A stretch of DNA of 64,000 bases, from contig CATQHT010000003.1 of the NCBI GenBank assembly GCA_958296045.1, forward strand, positions 2,378,501 through 2,442,500, in the 5' to 3' direction. The notes under the pieces were generated by a model that ran no database searches, was not told where the DNA came from, and saw only the letters and a program-made list of their open reading frames with translations. The translations under genes were made by a program, and so were the position numbers. Positions 26,772 to 34,919 of the stretch are shown in pieces; position 1 is the stretch's first letter, and each line of letters begins with the position of its first letter. Source of the stretch: Rhodothermales bacterium. Lineage in GTDB: Bacteria; Bacteroidota; Rhodothermia; Rhodothermales; Bin80.

Positions 26772-27489
26772 CTAGGCTTCTTTGAGAATCAGATCGATTC
26801 CGTGCTCCAAGTCTCCCCGCGAGCGTTCGAGCAACTCGGACTTGATCTCTTGTTCGGGCAAACACTTCCAGCATTTATGTACACCCTTGCCAAAACCCTC
26901 GCTGAGAGCCTCGCGGTCGGATTCTGGCAGCTCAAGAAACAGCTGCGATTCTGGATCTTTGCTCAAGCCAGACTTTACGTTGTAGAAATCCTTTTGGTCG
27001 TCGCTAAGCTTGGCCCATGCTTCGATCAAGGCGGGATCCTTCCCTGCGTCATTGCTGTATTTGCAGAGGAGGATTTGTGGAATGTAGTTCTCCGCCTCTC
27101 GTTTGGCCAGGACCCAACATGGCAGATTTTGTGCATTGCATGCCTCACGCAATAGCTTTGCGTCGCGGCTTTCTGGAGCGTTAGGGTTGCTTTCTGTCGC
27201 TATCGATTATTGCGACCAATCTCGGCCGAACGGGTGCTTCTTGAATACTGTGCTCGACCACCTTCCACATTTCCCCAGTCCCGCCAGAACTATCAAGCCT
27301 AATGGGGCTTGGCTGCCTTTTCCAAAGTAAATAAAGAGGCTCGTGGAGCTCTTTGACCACCCGCTCGATAAATTTGCCATCGCTAAAGCGATTCTCAATG
27401 AGAATTGTCAGCTGTCCAGTCAGCTTCGATTGTGCGAGCCTAGCCGCATCTTCAGGGCAAAATTCGTCCTCTCTCGATGGCCTCAACAC
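26772..27489 (-). CDS. TOPRIM-like (DUF4435/OLD-type) nuclease subunit, one frameshift
   Basis: Two frames form one protein of about 238 residues. From GTG 27489: LRPSREDEFCPEDAARL, LTILIENRFSDGKFIERVV (acidic first strand), then LVAIIDSDRKQP (D-x-D). The second frame, entered near 27180-27187, continues NAPESRDAKLLREACNAQN and PCWVLAKREAENYIP. Acidic strand, D-x-D and R-E-x-E-N-Y is the order in TOPRIM proteins of the OLD and PARIS AriB type. The frame switch is next to a CCC run (GGG on the plus strand), so the gene may be intact in reality. It would be the effector nuclease partnered with the ATPase of the same operon. It starts 36 bp after the small gene. Confidence 0.65.
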
Positions 27490-27525
27490 GACCCGGACCC
27501 GTTTGCGGTGGGGTGAGTGCGTCGA

Positions 27526-27732
27526 CTAAGCGTCGCTGCGCATCGAAGCATCAAGTACCTCAATGAATCCGCGATTTCTTCTTAGCCAAGTCGAGTTTTT
27601 GAACGCAGTGAAATCCTGGATAGACCGTGTATCCCATACGTGCCATCCGTCTTGAATCTTGTGCATGATGCGATCCAGCCAATCGATGGATTCAGGATCT
27701 TTGGCTACGCCGATGTCAATCTCAATACGCAT
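27526..27732 (-). CDS. small protein inside the putative defence operon
   Basis: 68 residues beginning MRIEIDIGVAKDPESIDWLD and ending EVLDASMRSDA. It has a Trp-rich centre (DGWHVWDTRS, NSTWLRRNRG). It starts 6 bp after the ATPase stop and is in the same frame as the following TOPRIM-like gene, separated from it by one TAG. It could be a separate subunit, or the N-terminus of the TOPRIM protein if the TAG is an error. I do not recognise a family. Confidence 0.6.
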   Translation of the reverse strand: MRIEIDIGVAKDPESIDWLDRIMHKIQDGWHVWDTRSIQDFTAFKNSTWLRRNRGFIEVLDASMRSDA

Positions 27733-27738
27733 GTGCCT

Positions 27739-28971
27739 TTAGCCTCCCCCGCGAGCAGCGCGCTGGATGGCAAGAATCTCCTCATAGCTCTCGCTAAAGG
27801 CGCCGTACGGCCAATGACTTATCATGCCATGCTCGTCGATACGAATCTTCTGAAGCAAGGATCCAGATCCTCGCTTAGTGTGAATCCAGTAGATCGCAAC
27901 GGATTCGGGTGGCAATCTCTCCTCTGCTATCCACCGCCTCGCTCGGAGAAGGAGCAATTCCGAGTGCGTCTCAACAATCATGGGTCTGTCGGATCCCACG
28001 AGATTTTCCAGTAGAAGCTCCGCCACTTCTGCATGAGCGCTTGGATGAAGCTCAGCCTCAGGGTGTTCGATGATGTCAACTCCCGGTCCTGTCTTGCGAG
28101 CTGTTAGTGCCATCACGACCACCGGAATGACATTTGAGATCCCTTGTCCTGACTGACGAGGCCCAACACTTGCATTGAGGGCCGGGACTTCGATCACAAT
28201 GTCGGAGTACGGACCATGTGTTCTCACATCCAAGCTTGTACCATTTACATTGCGACACCACGTCTGGACACGCTCCGTCAGCTCAGGATCTGCTGCCAAC
28301 ATCAACGGTGCAGCACTCCCGTGCGGCCCGAGAGAGCCTGGTAGCCGGTCGGGCGTGGCAAAAGGCGACCGGAGTATTCTGCGCTGGCAATGCAAGTAGC
28401 GAATACCACTGGCCCAAGACCTCAGATCAGCGACCGGCTCGGCAACCCAATTCCCAAGCCTTTCCGGCTGTCTAGGAAGTATTCCTCGCCAGCTCATGGG
28501 ACGAGCCGTTTCCGCGTTGCCCGAAATGGAAACATCATAGGAGGCTTCCTTACTGAATCCCTGCCTGGATACGGCTACTTCACGATTACCGTAACGCAGG
28601 CGCCAGCACGAAATCTGCCGTTCGGACGGTCGGGTTGATGCCACGACATTCTGAATGGTCGTGGAAAGCGACAACCGCGCAGTTTCATTTTCCAGAACAG
28701 CTTCAAGCCCCAATTTACCATGGGCGCTACGCCTGGTCACCAAGTCCGTAAAGGCATCTCCATGGTAGACTCCACCTGACTCCAAGGGCAGTGGTTCACC
28801 GTCTCCAAATTCCTCTGAGGTCAACCCACCGGCTAATAACGGGATGACTCGAGCTAATGCTGTCTTTCCTGCGTTGTTAGGGCCTACAAAGATGGTAAGC
28901 GGAGCCACCTCTACTTTTGCTGTTCCAGCGTAGCCCTTGTACCGTTCAACGCTGAATTGCAGAAACTTCAT
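27739..28971 (-). CDS. AAA ATPase of the DUF3696/AAA_15 (OLD/SMC-like) type
   Basis: 410 residues. Walker A is VGPNNAGKTA near residue 30, after FSVERYKGY, the usual start of AAA_15/OLD ATPases. An ABC-type signature region is PRQSGQGISNVIPVV. Walker B and the D-loop are VDIIEHPEAELHPSAHAEVAELL, followed by the H-loop VETHSELLLLRARR. The C-terminus DEHGMISHWPYGAFSESYEEILAI matches DUF3696. Such ATPases act as sensors that control a TOPRIM or other nuclease in OLD, PARIS and related defence systems. It is the first gene of the operon, with genes 6, 36 and 4 bp apart downstream. Confidence 0.85.
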   Translation of the reverse strand: MKFLQFSVERYKGYAGTAKVEVAPLTIFVGPNNAGKTALARVIPLLAGGLTSEEFGDGEPLPLESGGVYHGDAFTDLVTRRSAHGKLGLEAVLENETARLSLSTTIQNVVASTRPSERQISCWRLRYGNREVAVSRQGFSKEASYDVSISGNAETARPMSWRGILPRQPERLGNWVAEPVADLRSWASGIRYLHCQRRILRSPFATPDRLPGSLGPHGSAAPLMLAADPELTERVQTWCRNVNGTSLDVRTHGPYSDIVIEVPALNASVGPRQSGQGISNVIPVVVMALTARKTGPGVDIIEHPEAELHPSAHAEVAELLLENLVGSDRPMIVETHSELLLLRARRWIAEERLPPESVAIYWIHTKRGSGSLLQKIRIDEHGMISHWPYGAFSESYEEILAIQRAARGGG

Positions 28972-28998
28972 GGCTTATCGAGGTACCCTACACGTATT

Positions 28999-29173
28999 TG
29001 CCCGACGGGCTGCATCCCGGATTGCGCGGAGCGGTTGTTAAGCCTATCGTGATCTTGCACTGTGAGCGAGACCGGTGAACGCCACTCTAACGCAACTGTT
29101 GCAAGGGGTTCCGAGTTTTCTGAGCGACGAACTGCATCCAGGTCGGGAATAACGTCAAGTTAAGCCTATCGTG
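28999..29173 (-). repeat. degenerate 122-bp tandem repeat upstream of the defence operon
   Basis: GTTAAGCCTATCGTG occurs exactly at 29037-29051 and 29159-29173. Each copy is preceded by a weaker match (CGACG..CTGCATCC.GG). It sits where the operon promoter should be, so the repeats may be regulatory. A related CTATCGTGATC..GCACTG string is at 36224, just after the IS256 element. Confidence 0.45.
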
Positions 29174-29423
29174 GGCGGTGAGCCATTATTAGTGGAAACG
29201 CGGCACGCTCAGGGGGGGACAAAGCACCTGAGCTCCCTAACCACAACGCACTTTATCGATGCCATTAGAAGAACGAAACGCTGTAATACCTGCCGTATCA
29301 GGTGATGCTCTGACGAACGTCGACGACTGGCGGTTGTATCTCTTGAAGCAATGCAACCTGATCATTGACCCACCTTATTCACCACCGGGAGGTCGTGAGC
29401 GGCCGTTGAGGGGTAATGCCTTG
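29174..29423. other. gap with an IS256-end-like fragment
   Basis: No gene. GGCGGTGAGCCATTATTAGT, followed by GGAAACGCGG, at 29174-29203 resembles the inverse of the sequence ending the IS256-type element at 36190-36215. It may be a stray IS end. Confidence 0.3.
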
Positions 29424-30099
29424 GAGGCAGGGGTATGACCCGTTGATGGGGCCTAGTCGTGGAGCGAGAGAGCGATTTCGCGGGTTTGCGGCGCGCTCAG
29501 GGTGTCTTTTTGCCGCTCAGCGGGGCGAATTAATGTCGTGCGGGCGTAGCTTAGCGCTGGGCTCTGGTTGGTCGCCCTTGGGAAGGTGCGTTAACGTGGT
29601 CAGGAAGCCGGGTGGTGGCCTCTTAGCACCGTTTAGGCAGACTCGGCCAGCACAGGGTCTGCCAGCGCAGCTTCCATGTGTTTTCCCAGAAGGTCTCCCA
29701 CAGCTTCTTTGCGGACTCGGCGAGATAGAAGTGCAGCCGCCGTGCATGTCTGGTCAGGCGTCCCCCTACCTTGAGCACGTTCTCCCTGAATCTGCGCACA
29801 TGCATGAGCGGCGCGTGTACGGGCTCAGGCTTCATCTGCTTATCGTGCTTCTCGGTGTTTGCTTCGGCGGTGCCGTTGCTACTTGGCTCTGCCGGCGGAC
29901 CGACGTCTGTTGGTGGGGGTTCTGTGGCGGTCGGTAGTCCCAGGGGCCAGTTTCTGGGAGCCAAGTAGTCGGGGGCGATCATTTGGCAGCGCCCGATGTG
30001 GATCAGTTGATAGGCCATCACATTCAGTAGCAAGCGTACCGCATTCTGAGGGCGCACCGTCTTGGTAGCCTTCTCGTCTTGGGTCTTGCTGTCGCTCTC

Positions 30100-31994
30100 G
30101 TGTGTCACGTACAGGCATGGAGGTGAAAGTATGAGGTAGGAAAAAGAGCCTGATAACTACGTGAGGGATGGAGGTAGGCCCTCCGCAGCCGCCAGTCAGG
30201 TGGAGGCTGCAAACCGCCCACTGTTGCTGCGCTCAAGAGGCGTGGTGATCAGCGAGCTGGGAAAAGGCGGGGAAGTACCCCGTCAGGTACGAGTCGTGAA
30301 GTCGAACGAGAGTGAACCGTCGAAGACGTGTCGAAACTCATGGACGATGTCAAAACCAGGGTAGGGAAGCGTCCCTGGGACGAGGTCGGAGGGGTCCTGA
30401 AGCTTGTCCGATCGGCATCCGGCATACAGGCGGCGAGAGCGCGACTCAGGCCCTTACGTGGAACGTGAGAACCTGTCGGAGTGATGCTAAGGGAGCCTGG
30501 CAAGTGGGCAATACCCACAAGTCATTGAGTACCAATGCACTCCACAGGGGCGGACTGTCTCGTAGTAGTGATGATGATCCTGTAATGGGATCGGAGCGAA
30601 GGGGACAGCTCGTGCTGCTGATATCATCAGAACAACTCAAAAGGGGAGGATTCAGATGAAGAAAGCAAAGCCGTTTCCAGTCTCCCAGGCTCAGGTCTGG
30701 GAGGCATGGCGACGAGTGAAGAGGAACCAAGGTGGAGCGGGAGTGGATGGCATGACCCTTGCCGACTTTGAAGCTAATCTAGAGGACAACCTCTACAAGC
30801 TTTGGAATCGTATGGCATCGGGTAGCTACCACCCCAAGCCGGTACGACGCGTGGACATACCCAAGGCGGATGGGAGTACTCGTCCGTTAGGGATTCCCAC
30901 GGTGACGGATCGGATTGCCCAGATGGTAGCGAAGATGGCGTTGGAGGAGGATATGGAACGCGAGTTTCATGAAGACTCGTACGGTTATCGGCCGGGAAAG
31001 TCGGCGCATGATGCCCTGAAGAAGACACGTAAGCGCTGCTGGGACAGAGCGTGGGTGTTGGATCTGGACATCAAGGCGTTCTTTGACACGATTGACCATA
31101 CGCTGTTGATGCGTGCTGTACGGAAACATACGAGCGAGAAGTGGCTGCTGCTATATATTCAGCGGTGGTTGACGGCTCCGGTCGTGATGCCCGATGGCGA
31201 GGAGGCAGAGCGGACCATAGGCACCCCGCAAGGGGGCGTAATCAGTCCGATTCTGGCGAATCTGTTTCTACACTACGCCTTTGACAAGTGGATGACGATC
31301 TATTTTCCGACGATACCCTTTGAGCGGTACGCGGACGACATAGTCTGTCACTGCCATACGGAGCGCCAAGCACGCAATCTATGGGCAGCACTGGAGCGCC
31401 GCTTTGCGAAGTGTGCGCTGTCGCTGCATCCTGAGAAGACCCGGATAGTGTACTGCAAACAGTACAACCGGAAGGGTAACTATCCTGACGTCTCGTTCAC
31501 CTTCTTAGGCTTTACGTTTAGGCCACGAAGAGTGAAATCCCGAGGCGGAAGGCTATTCACAGGGTATACGCCTGCCATCAGCCGAAAAGCCGCAAAGGCC
31601 ATTCGGCAAGATGTGCGTAGCTGGCGCCTGTGTCGGCAGACCTCAAGAAGGATAGAGGATCTTGCACGGCACTACAATGCCAAGATACGCGGATGGCTGA
31701 ACTACTACGGGGCCTTCAACAAGTGGATCCTGTACTATGTGCTGAAATCCATAGATCAACATCTGGTAGCATGGGCCCGACGCAAATACAAGCGGCTGCG
31801 GCGCAGCAAGCGCCGTGCATACCACTGGTTAAAGTCCATGGCCTACCGAAACCCGCACCTGTTCGTGCACTGGCTGGAGCTCCACGGACCCTCTTTATTC
31901 AAATCCAGGCGGCTGCATGAGAAGAGCCGTGTGAGGTGAGAGTCTCACGCACGGTTCTGTGAGAGCCTGGGGGTGAGATTCCCCCAGGCTACTC
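30100..31994 (+). mobile_element. group II intron (intron 1)
   Basis: Starts GTGTG, the canonical 5' end, and carries a reverse transcriptase gene. Domain V is seen as GAGCCGTGTGAGGTGAGAGT with CTCACGCACGGTTC, followed by a domain VI hairpin (GCCTGGGGG / CCCCCAGGC) and CTAC. The frame of the disrupted IS1380 gene suggests the 3' junction is at 31994/31995, though CTAC at 31992 is the more canonical end. About 1.9 kb, with a 550-base leader before the reverse transcriptase. It is inserted antisense to the IS1380 transposase. Confidence 0.85.
30656..31939 (+). CDS. ltrA: group II intron reverse transcriptase/maturase
   Basis: 427 residues with strong ribosome site GGGGAGGA upstream. It binds intron RNA for splicing and copies it into DNA during mobility. 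Reverse transcriptase blocks seen: GGAGVDGMTLADFE, RRVDIPKADGSTRPLGIPTV, YGYRPGKSAHDAL, WVLDLDIKAFFDTIDH, GTPQGGVISPILANLFLHY and the active-site YADD (near residue 224) in FERYADDIVCH. The thumb/maturase X region ends GWLNYYGAFNKW. There is no C-terminal HNH endonuclease domain, as in several bacterial lineages. The frame is intact, so the intron may be active. Confidence 0.93.
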   Translation: MKKAKPFPVSQAQVWEAWRRVKRNQGGAGVDGMTLADFEANLEDNLYKLWNRMASGSYHPKPVRRVDIPKADGSTRPLGIPTVTDRIAQMVAKMALEEDMEREFHEDSYGYRPGKSAHDALKKTRKRCWDRAWVLDLDIKAFFDTIDHTLLMRAVRKHTSEKWLLLYIQRWLTAPVVMPDGEEAERTIGTPQGGVISPILANLFLHYAFDKWMTIYFPTIPFERYADDIVCHCHTERQARNLWAALERRFAKCALSLHPEKTRIVYCKQYNRKGNYPDVSFTFLGFTFRPRRVKSRGGRLFTGYTPAISRKAAKAIRQDVRSWRLCRQTSRRIEDLARHYNAKIRGWLNYYGAFNKWILYYVLKSIDQHLVAWARRKYKRLRRSKRRAYHWLKSMAYRNPHLFVHWLELHGPSLFKSRRLHEKSRVR

Positions 31995-33243
31995 GACGTC
32001 TCCGAGTGATTGCTTGACCACTTTCTCGAACATGTTGGGGCGCGCCGCCGAGGACAGCATACAGGAAGCGTATTTGATCTCTGCGTGGTGTGCTTCCGCT
32101 TTGCCTCGCATCCGGTAGAAGTTAGCCAAGCTCTGGGCATTGCACTCTTTCTTTGACAAGGACGTGAGCAGAAAGTAGTATTCCGGCTCGGCCTTGGAGT
32201 ACGTCTTGGGCACCATCACCACGCGCCGGGCCTCGTTCCAAGACTCCGCTTTATAGGTCAGCTCTATGCAGTGCGTAGGTGATCCGCCGTATTTGGCCAC
32301 GGTCTTCTCCATCAACGTTTTCAGTTTCTTGTTCTTTTTCAGGCGCATGACGTAGTCGATGCCATCGTCTTCGAGGCGCTCGTACGTGATGGGGCTGTTG
32401 AAGCCCGCGTCGGCACGCACGACAATCCGTTCGGCGACGTGCTTTTGCGCTGCTTTCGCAATCCGGTGGATGAATTTATGGCTATCTCTTGCGTCATTCA
32501 TAGCGCCAGGACGCAGTTCAGCTCCCAGCACATCCCCCGTGGGCCCGCATGTGGCCACCATAGGCAAATATATCCTGTGCCTATGGTGCGCATTATATTC
32601 GCTGCCTTCCTGCTTCCCGTACACTTCTACGGGATAGCTATCCACGTCGATGACCAGCTCCGGCACGCGCTTGCCTCCGTTGCGGGTGTATATCGTCTCC
32701 ATTCCCAGCCGGGTGACCGTGTCGGACAGATGCTGGAGCTTGGGCTCTTCGCTGAGCTGGTCAATAGTGCGTGACAGCGTCGGCTGCGAAGCTAAGCGGT
32801 GTTTGGCCTCTAGCACCTTTGCACCTCGCTGGTTACGGCAGGCCACGCGGAAGGCGGGGTCGTTCTTTAAGTCTTCCGCTGAGCGCAGACGATCCCATCC
32901 CTGCATGAACGACAGCAGCACCTGCTGCAGCAGCTCAGGCAACGAGTGCCGGACACGGCGCTTGTCGCGGGAGTCCTTCAAGCCCTCCATCAGCATCGCA
33001 ATCAAGCCCGTCAAGTCCAGCAGGCGACGACCAACAAAGGCGCCCGCATCGGACGTCACCTGATCGGGCTTATCAAAACTCACCTTAACCGAGCGGTTGT
33101 GCGACGCGAACGTTTTCAACGTGTTGGATGCGGACATGGGCTCACTGGATCATGGATGGTACGTGTAGCGGTCCTTCTGGCACCGTGACGCGCTCGTGCT
33201 GGTGTGCGCAAGCCCGCCCAGCGGTAAGGGGACCCCCTGCCTC

Positions 33244-33845
33244 ATGGCTGCTGCAACGTACTACACGCTGCAACAATGAGGCAATCCAAAGGTAAATAAA
33301 GGTTTTGTCAAAGTCAAGTATGAGAGTCACATCGTGCGTAATGCCGCTTCGCGTGCCACGGTCCGCAGCCCTTCGGCCATCGCCGCCAAGGCCCATAACC
33401 CTGGCACGGTGCTCCCGGCTCGCCGCAAACAGCCCATAACCATCCTGCACCCAGTGCCGTGCATGCGACCGATGCAGGCCGCACTCGCAATGCCGAATCG
33501 GCCATGACAATGTCCGCCGTCTAGCAGACCGATCCGCCTGCCTCTTGGTGCCCCTCTCAAGCTCGCCCAGGCGCAGAAATCCCCGGCTCTGCCCGGAAAG
33601 TGGATACCTGCTAGGACGGGCAAAAGGGCCCAAAATGGGCCACGTCTCGTTCACCCAGCGGGTGAATCCGTACTATCCCTCCAACTGCCCCAAAACACGT
33701 ATAAACTATGTTTATACTATGGCCTAAATGCAATTAAGTGGGCGAGCAGAAGCACGCCAAACTCTTATTTTGGGGCCATCCGCTGCAAATCAATAGGCAA
33801 AAGCCTCTTTATTCGTTGAAATGGACCGTATAAACGCCCTTCTAG
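33244..33845. other. no supported gene between IS1380 and the IS256 pair
   Basis: A minus-strand frame of 170 codons crosses the IS1380 end and reads arginine-rich; I do not accept it. The last 150 bases are AT-rich and may hold the promoter of the IS256 pair. Confidence 0.35.
33699..33717. promoter_or_regulatory. 19-bp perfect palindrome upstream of the IS256 pair
   Basis: GTATAAAC-TAT-GTTTATAC, an 8-bp inverted repeat with a 3-base centre in an AT-rich leader, about 130 bp before the first IS256-like gene. It could be an operator or a small hairpin. Confidence 0.4.
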
Positions 33846-34919
33846 TTGAAATTTGATGCACTCAGGGTTATATGTATTGTAACAAAGTATCCATGCAATG
33901 CTTTGCTGCTGTTTTATGCAAATTTCAGACGTGAATTATGCGGGATTGAGCTTCTGGGTCGCGATTGGCCCGATCCTCCATTGCAATCTCTGGTAGCAGC
34001 TAACGATACGGGTTCAGAGACGCAGGGAAACACAGATGGTAAGTCGGCTGTACCATTGTGCTCGACGTGTGGTAGTGATTCCGAGCATCAAGAGAAAACT
34101 GAAGATCCGCTCTTATCGCATTATCGGCTGGAAGCAGACCGTGCGGAGTGTGCTTATGAGGAGTTTTGCACACGCTCGTTTACTGACGAGAACTTCGTGG
34201 TTCTCTGGATGAGTGCCGCATACGTCCAGGCGGTGCAATACACCTTCGTTGTGGGCGTCACCGAAGCCGGGTACAAGCGGATATTGAGCCTGGCAGCCTG
34301 CTCGTTGCAGCATACGGAGGCATTAGAGGGAATGCTGGAGCAGCTTGCGCGTCGCGGGTTGCGCATGAGCGAAAGCCTGTTGTACGTAATACCGGGCGCT
34401 GTGGGGCTCAGGCGGGCGTTGGTGGCCCACTCTGGTGACCGCATCGTTGTGCAGCGCTGCCTTGCTGAGAAGCGTGCGCGGGTAGTGAGCTTTCTGCCGC
34501 AGGAGTATCGTCTGAAGGTGGGCCGTGCGCTGCATCATGCATGGGGCGCGCTGGAATATGGTGATGCTCTTGGGGCCCTGAAGCGGCTGCAACAACGGGT
34601 GCACCGCATCAATGAGTCGGCTGGCCGCGCGTTGGCCAAGGGGCTGGAAGAGACGCTCACCGTGCACCGTGCCGGGGCCTATGTGGCATTGGGGCGCAGC
34701 TTAACGACGACGCGCGTGATTACGCGTCTGGCGCAGCGACTCTGTGGGCGCCTGCGCCAACGCTCAGACTGGATGCCATCGGATCAGCGCAGTACCTTTA
34801 TGGCCCTTGACCTGATGGCCATGGAAGCAGGGATGTACCGCTTGGGCCACGCCGCGTATCTTCCGGCGCTGCGTGAGCAGCTTACCGGCTTAAATCAACC
34901 CCACTCTACGAGAATATGA
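33846..34919 (+). CDS. IS256-like protein lacking two catalytic aspartates
   Basis: 357 residues; the TTG start is doubtful. From about residue 110 it aligns by eye with the transposase encoded next. FVVGVTEAGYKRILSL matches its VLIAMGLTSEGKKVVLGC, YVIPGAVGLRRAL matches VVDGAKGIHAAI, RCLAEKRARVVSFLP matches CCWHKRENVVAHMS, and AKGLEETLTVHRAG matches EEGMEETLTIQRLA. The first catalytic Asp is lost (FIDGKYF becomes WMSAAYV) and the second is Pro (VIPGA), while the Glu region is kept. The N-terminus is different (Cys-rich LCSTCGSDS). The frame is long and intact and overlaps the transposase start by 4 bp, so it looks like a kept, non-catalytic partner, not random decay. Confidence 0.7.
   Translation: MKFDALRVICIVTKYPCNALLLFYANFRRELCGIELLGRDWPDPPLQSLVAANDTGSETQGNTDGKSAVPLCSTCGSDSEHQEKTEDPLLSHYRLEADRAECAYEEFCTRSFTDENFVVLWMSAAYVQAVQYTFVVGVTEAGYKRILSLAACSLQHTEALEGMLEQLARRGLRMSESLLYVIPGAVGLRRALVAHSGDRIVVQRCLAEKRARVVSFLPQEYRLKVGRALHHAWGALEYGDALGALKRLQQRVHRINESAGRALAKGLEETLTVHRAGAYVALGRSLTTTRVITRLAQRLCGRLRQRSDWMPSDQRSTFMALDLMAMEAGMYRLGHAAYLPALREQLTGLNQPHSTRI

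Larger units (their letters stand above)
29623..33137 (-). pseudogene. IS1380 transposase interrupted by an antisense group II intron
   Basis: The first exon (33137-31995) starts MSASNTLKTFASHNRSV and has the IS1380 core LVIDVDSYPVEVYGKQEGS, VVRADAGFNSP and KAEAHHAEIKYAS. The second (30099-29623) gives AVRLLLNVMAYQLIHIG, RRFRENVLKVGGRLTRHARR. Joining 31995 to 30099 keeps the frame (LGDV-ESDSKTQ) and makes about 539 residues, a normal family length. The intron runs in the opposite direction, so it cannot be spliced from the transposase RNA and the gene is inactivated. Confidence 0.85.
29424..33243 (-). mobile_element. IS1380-family insertion sequence split by a group II intron
   Basis: A minus-strand IS1380 transposase occupies both sides of a plus-strand intron. 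GAGGCAGGGG at 29424 and the inverse of CCCCCTGCCTC at 33233-33243 are the best candidate terminal repeats. No target duplication is clear. Total is about 1.9 kb without the intron. Confidence 0.65.

Noticed and set aside
33142-33654. A 170-codon minus-strand frame
   Set aside because: It runs through the IS1380 end and reads as arginine-rich low-information sequence; no motif recognised.
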